This document shows positions 59,779-64,000 of a stretch of DNA of 64,000 bases, one piece after another. The number at the start of each line of letters is the position of its first letter. Position 1 is the stretch's first letter. The notes below the pieces were generated by a model, which searched no databases, was not told the origin of the DNA, and saw only the letters and a list, made by a program, of their open reading frames with translations. A program made the translations under genes and the position numbers. This DNA is from CAVQMC01 sp963713505 (GTDB lineage Bacteria; Bacteroidota; Ignavibacteria; Ignavibacteriales; Ignavibacteriaceae): assembly GCA_963713505.1 (NCBI GenBank), contig CAVQMC010000025.1:1-64000 (forward strand). Direction: 5' to 3'.

Positions 59779-59811
59779 TTTGTTTTAATTTTTCCAAATC
59801 CTTTAATTTTG
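59779..59811 (+). promoter_or_regulatory. Bacteroidota-type promoter of the glycan phosphorylase gene
   Basis: TTTG (59779-59782) and TAATTTTG (59804-59811) with 21 bases between, fitting -33 TTTG / -7 TAnnTTTG. A CAGGAGA ribosome-binding site and ATG 59833 follow at a suitable distance. Confidence 0.5.
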
Positions 59812-59832
59812 ATTTTATCACCAGGAGAATAG

Positions 59833-62403
59833 ATGTATAAACTTTTAGGCACTTATAATGTAATTCCTTATTTACCCAAAAATTTAGAACCCTTAAGAGA
59901 TATTGCATATAATATTTATTGGAGTTGGAATTCCGACGCCAGAGAACTATTCAGAAGACTCGACAGGGAATTATGGGAAGATACAAATCATAATCCTGTT
60001 ATGATGCTGGGAAATATAGGCCAGAATAGGTTGGAAGAAGTTTCTCACGATGAAGGATTTGTAGCTCATTTAATAAGGGTACATAAGAAATTAAATGAAT
60101 ATCTTTCAGAAAATACCTGGTTTCAAAAAAATTATAAATTAAATAATGATTTTAATATAGTTTATTTCTCTGCTGAATTCGGATTAACCGAATGTCTTCA
60201 AACTTATTCCGGAGGTTTAGGTGTTTTAGCGGGCGATCATTTAAAAGCTTGCAGTGACTTAGGTATTCCATTAATCGGAATGGGTTTATTATATAAAGAA
60301 GGATATTTCCAGCAATACCTTAATTCTGATGGCTGGCAGCATGAAAGATATGAAATAAATGATTTTGACAATCTTCCGATGACAAGAATAACTCATGATA
60401 ATGGTGAACCAATTGTTGAATCCGTTTCCTTCCCTGATAGAGATGTTTATTTCCAGGTTTGGAAAATTCAAGTTGGAAGAATACCATTGTATCTTTTAGA
60501 TACCAATATCGATAAAAACTCTGATGTTGACAGAAAAATTACAAGAACGCTTTACGGCGGAAATGTTGAAACAAGAATTGAACAGGAAATTATTCTAGGA
60601 ATAGGAGGAATCAGAGCACTTCATGCAATGAATATTAAACCTGCTGTTTGTCATATGAATGAAGGCCACTCAGCTTTTCTTTCTCTGGAAAGAATAAGAT
60701 ATCTAATTCAAAACAGTAAATTAAGTTTTGAGGAAGCCAGAGAGATAGGTTATTACTCAAATATATTTACAACACATACTCCCGTTCCGGCAGGTATCGA
60801 TGTTTTTTCAAACGAATTAGTTGAAAAATATTTAGGGCATTATTATCGAAATGAATTAAAGATTTCAGATAAATTGTTTTATTCTCTTGGAACCATATTT
60901 AAGGACAAAGAAACAAGTGTATTTAATATGGCTCACCTTGCAATGAATACAGCCGGTTATATTAATGGTGTTAGTAAACTGCATGGAGAAGTATCGAAGA
61001 AAATGTGGGTTTCAGGTTATGAAAAAGTTCCATTCAATGAAATACCAATCGGATATATTACTAACGGAGTTCATATTAGATCTCATATTAGCAGAGAAAT
61101 AGAAGATTTATATTTACAGTATATCGGCGAAAGATGGGTTGATGATCCTGCTTCAAGTGATCTTTGGGAAAGAATAGATAAAATTCCAGACGAAGAACTT
61201 TGGCGTACTCATGAAAGAAGAAGAGAAAGATTAGTTGCTTTTGCAAGAAGAAGATTAATCAAACAAATAAAAATTAGAGGCGGTAGTCAGGCGGAAATTG
61301 CTACCGCATCTGAAGTCTTAGATCCTTCTGCATTAACAATTGGATTTGCTAGGAGATTTGCAACTTACAAAAGAGCAACCTTGATATTTCATGATATTGA
61401 CAGACTAGCTGATCTTCTTAATAACAGATCAAGACCGGTTCAAATTATAATTGCCGGCAAAGCACATCCAAAAGATGAAGAAGGAAAAAGATTGATTCAA
61501 GAAATTGTGCAGCTTGCAAAAGAAGAGCAATTTAGAAGAAAAGTAGTTTTTATAGAAAATTATGATATGAATGTTGCACATTATTTAGTTCAAGGATGTG
61601 ATATTTGGTTAAATAATCCCAGAAGGCCTTTGGAAGCAAGCGGTACTTCAGGTATGAAAGTAGTTGCAAACGGAGGTTTAAATTTCAGCGTTTTAGACGG
61701 ATGGTGGGATGAGGGTTTTGATCCTGAAGTTGGTTGGAAAATTGGAAATGGAGAGGAATATTCTGATCCTGATTACCAGGATGAAGTTGAATCCAGACAG
61801 CTTTATACTACTCTGGAATCTCAAATAATTCAATTATTTTACTCGAGAGGTGAAGACGGTCTGCCAAGAGAATGGATTTATAGAGTAAAAAATTCTATTA
61901 AAAAATTAGCTCCTTATTTTAACACACATAGAATGGTTCAGGAGTATTTTGAAAATTATTATAAGTCTTCAATAGAAAAACGTAATCTTCTTCTCGAAAA
62001 TAATTGCAGTGAAATAAAAGAGCTAACTACCTGGAAACAAGAAGTCATTTCTCATTGGTCTTCAATTAAAGTAGTTGAAATTGAAACAAACGGTAATTCA
62101 AAAACTATTTATGTCGGTGAAAATTTACCAATTAAAGCTATAGTTGATCTTGGTGATTTAACTCCAAAAGATGTTGAAGTACAAATTTATTACGGTCCAT
62201 TCGAAAAGCAGGATGATCCGGAGCAATTTAATTATGTAGTAATGAATGCGGATCCAAAGAAAAATAAAAATGGCTTTTACCGTTATTCAGGAGAAATATT
62301 GTGTAAAAGAAGCGGACAGCAATGCTACACAATAAGAATTCTTCCCAAGAATAATCTTCTCATACATCCATTTGAAATGGGCGTTGTTTACTGGGCAAAA
62401 TAA
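59833..62403 (+). CDS. glgP: Alpha-glucan (glycogen) phosphorylase with N-terminal DUF3417
   Basis: 856 residues, the short archaeal/bacterial type of glycan phosphorylase. The N-terminus is DUF3417-like (LRDIAYNIYWSWNSDARELF). Conserved blocks include FSAEFGLTECLQTYSGGLGV, CHMNEGHSAFLSLERI, TTHTPVPAGIDVF, RFATYKRATLIF and the substrate/PLP region RRPLEASGTSGMKVVANGGL. It releases glucose-1-phosphate from storage glucan. The gene is single, with its own promoter and a terminator. Confidence 0.93.
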   Translation: MYKLLGTYNVIPYLPKNLEPLRDIAYNIYWSWNSDARELFRRLDRELWEDTNHNPVMMLGNIGQNRLEEVSHDEGFVAHLIRVHKKLNEYLSENTWFQKNYKLNNDFNIVYFSAEFGLTECLQTYSGGLGVLAGDHLKACSDLGIPLIGMGLLYKEGYFQQYLNSDGWQHERYEINDFDNLPMTRITHDNGEPIVESVSFPDRDVYFQVWKIQVGRIPLYLLDTNIDKNSDVDRKITRTLYGGNVETRIEQEIILGIGGIRALHAMNIKPAVCHMNEGHSAFLSLERIRYLIQNSKLSFEEAREIGYYSNIFTTHTPVPAGIDVFSNELVEKYLGHYYRNELKISDKLFYSLGTIFKDKETSVFNMAHLAMNTAGYINGVSKLHGEVSKKMWVSGYEKVPFNEIPIGYITNGVHIRSHISREIEDLYLQYIGERWVDDPASSDLWERIDKIPDEELWRTHERRRERLVAFARRRLIKQIKIRGGSQAEIATASEVLDPSALTIGFARRFATYKRATLIFHDIDRLADLLNNRSRPVQIIIAGKAHPKDEEGKRLIQEIVQLAKEEQFRRKVVFIENYDMNVAHYLVQGCDIWLNNPRRPLEASGTSGMKVVANGGLNFSVLDGWWDEGFDPEVGWKIGNGEEYSDPDYQDEVESRQLYTTLESQIIQLFYSRGEDGLPREWIYRVKNSIKKLAPYFNTHRMVQEYFENYYKSSIEKRNLLLENNCSEIKELTTWKQEVISHWSSIKVVEIETNGNSKTIYVGENLPIKAIVDLGDLTPKDVEVQIYYGPFEKQDDPEQFNYVVMNADPKKNKNGFYRYSGEILCKRSGQQCYTIRILPKNNLLIHPFEMGVVYWAK

Positions 62404-62415
62404 AAAAGGTTTTGA

Positions 62416-62443
62416 AAAAGGCTGGTAATCCAATCAGCCTTTT
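62416..62443. terminator. Bidirectional terminator
   Basis: Stem AAAAGGCTG / CAGCCTTTT with a 10-base loop, placed between the convergent glgP and AAA+ genes; T-runs flank both sides. Confidence 0.8.
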
Positions 62444-62449
62444 ATTTAA

Positions 62450-63959
62450 TTAAAAAAAGTCTGGGTTTTCATTATTATTTTCTTCTTCATCTTCATTTGA
62501 CATTGTAAACATTGAGCTTAACATATCCTTGAATTGCAGGCCATTTTCTAATTTAAATTTACTTAAAAGTGAATATTCTGCTAACCCGTTCAATACAAAT
62601 TCCATCATTAAAAGCTGATTGTTTTTATTTTCCTTAGGAAAATATTTTTTGACTACATCTTGTAATCCAGGTACTTTACACAAAGTGTTTTCGTATTCCG
62701 CATTTGAAATTGTTGTAAATAAGTCAACTATATTACCTTTATTAAACCAATTTATAATTTTTTGATAAGGACTGCTTTCCTGATTCTTTTTTAGTTTCTC
62801 TGGAGTAGGAAAGTATTTTTCAAATAAATTTCTTATTGCTTTACTAATTAAAATATGGGCAACTTTAGATGGTCCTTCCTGTTCGCCTTCATAAACAAGT
62901 TCTATTTTGCCCGTAATTGAAGGAATAATCCCGTATAAGTCTGAAATTCTTAAATAAGTTTTCTGTTCATTGTTGATAATTAATCTTCTTTCTGCTGTAC
63001 TAATTAAATTTTCGTATGCAGAAATAGTTAGTCTTGCAGAAACTCCGCTTTTAGGATCGATATATTCACTTTGTCTTGCTTCAAATGCAATCTGTTCAAC
63101 CAAATCTTTCAATAAGATCTGAACTTACAATTTTAGTTTTTTGTTCAGCCGTAAATTTAGATTCTTGTTCGGTAATTTGTCTTGATAATTGAATTGTTTT
63201 AGGATAATGTGTTAATATTTGGCTGTCAATCCTATCCTTTAAAGGGGTAACAATTGAACCTCTGTTTGTGTAATCTTCGGGATTTGCTGTAAATACAAAT
63301 TGAATATCCAAAGGAAGTCTTATTTTAAATCCTCTTATTTGAATATCTCTTTCCTGCAAAATATTAAAAAGTGCAACCTGAATTCTTGCCTGTAAGTCAG
63401 GAAGTTCATTTATAACAAAAATTCCTCTATGCGAACGCGGAATTAATCCGAAATGAATAACACGTTCATCCGAATAGGGCAATTTTAAGGATGCGGCTTT
63501 GATCGGGTCAACATCTCCAATGAGATCTGCAACTGAAACATCTGGAGTAGCCAATTTTTCAGTATATCTTTCAGATCTATTCATCCATTCAATTTTAGTA
63601 TCGTCACTATCATTTGCTAAAATTTCTTTTGCTTGTCTTGTTAAAGGATGGAACGGGTCTTCATTTAAATCTGTTCCGGCAATAACTGGAATGTCTTCAT
63701 CCAAAAGACTAATTAATAATCTGGCTATTTTAGTTTTTGCTTGTCCGCGTAATCCTAATAAAATAATATTATGTCTTGATAAAATTGCTGTTTGAATATC
63801 CGGAATTACGGTATCTTCGTAACCTAAAATTCCTTCGAAAGGATTTTTATTTCCTTTGAGATGTTCAATTAAATTATCCCGCATTTCCATTTTTATGGAT
63901 CTGGTTTGATATCCCGACTTTTTAAGTTCACCGAAAGTCTTTATAGATTTGTAATCCAT
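62450..63959 (-). CDS. MoxR/magnesium-chelatase-type AAA+ ATPase, interrupted by a frameshift
   Basis: About 502 residues when joined. The N-terminal part is an AAA+ domain: Walker A LLGLRGQAKTKIARLL, Walker B GIFVINELPDLQARIQ and sensor FVFTANPEDYTNRG. The first frame ends at about residue 287 (DLIERFG). Skipping one A (plus-strand T at 63113) continues directly into LLKDLVEQIAFEARQSEYID, SGVSARLTISAYEN and ITGKIELVYEGEQEGPSK, the usual C-terminal half of one 'magnesium chelatase'-like protein of Bacteroidota, which acts with a VWA partner to remodel complexes. That partner is not in the window. It ends next to a shared terminator. Confidence 0.78.
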
Positions 63960-64000
63960 TAAAGTTTATACTCCTATTAAAATCTTATTTAACTCTTTTT

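Noticed and set aside
1..64000. Insertion sequences, prophage, integrons or CRISPR arrays
   Set aside because: No transposase, integrase, terminal repeats or regularly spaced repeats were seen.

Overview
The window is AT-rich bacterial chromosome with short gaps and long co-directional gene runs. The best-supported placement is the Ignavibacteria / Bacteroidota-Chlorobiota lineage. The evidence is a type IX secretion (T9SS) sortase with its outer-membrane partner and three C-terminal sorting domains, an alternative complex III operon, an HU-SPOR fusion protein, and promoters that fit the Bacteroidota pattern TTTG-N19-21-TAnnTTTG. I did not identify a genus.

Layout. 0-2.7 kb: end of a TPR protein, a CMD-like protein, a small outer-membrane barrel and a DUF92 membrane protein. 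2.7-11.8 kb: an envelope operon (TPR protein, outer-membrane barrel, HU-acidic-TM-SPOR protein, ExbB, ExbD, TonB). 11.8-14.0 kb (minus): small membrane proteins and an NHL-type propeller. 14.2-16.1 kb: tRNA-Gln, tRNA-Glu, a thioredoxin-like ferredoxin, endonuclease III and an HD hydrolase. 16.3-28.7 kb: a T9SS/surface cluster (PorU, PorV, a degenerate M6-like protein, a metallopeptidase-propeller-barrel protein, a small envelope protein). 28.8-39.9 kb: housekeeping genes (der, upp, a TPR remnant, relA/spoT, ruvX, CdaR-like, tmk, S41 protease, TauE-like permease) with a pair of microcompartment-shell (BMC) proteins embedded in them. 40.3-55.2 kb: a complete respiratory block, with alternative complex III (actA to actF, actD and actE fused) followed by cytochrome c, SCO, an A2-type cytochrome oxidase, heme O synthase and a membrane cytochrome c. 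55.3-64 kb: an M24 peptidase, a large T9SS cargo, a glycan phosphorylase and a MoxR/ChlI-type AAA+ ATPase.

The respiratory block is a self-contained quinol-to-oxygen path: quinol, ACIII, c-type cytochromes, CuA of subunit II, then subunit I. SCO and CtaB serve CuA and heme assembly. The 2.7-11.8 kb operon looks like a proton-motive-force-driven envelope module carrying a possible DNA-to-peptidoglycan tether.

The most unusual property is that nine genes are broken by single-base frameshifts (ten one-base insertions, one deletion), while the protein sequence on both sides of each break keeps its family consensus. PorU, PorV and RuvX are among them. Consensus error in the assembly is the simplest explanation; very recent mutation or frameshift decoding are alternatives. 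These genes are listed below at their full reconstructed span.
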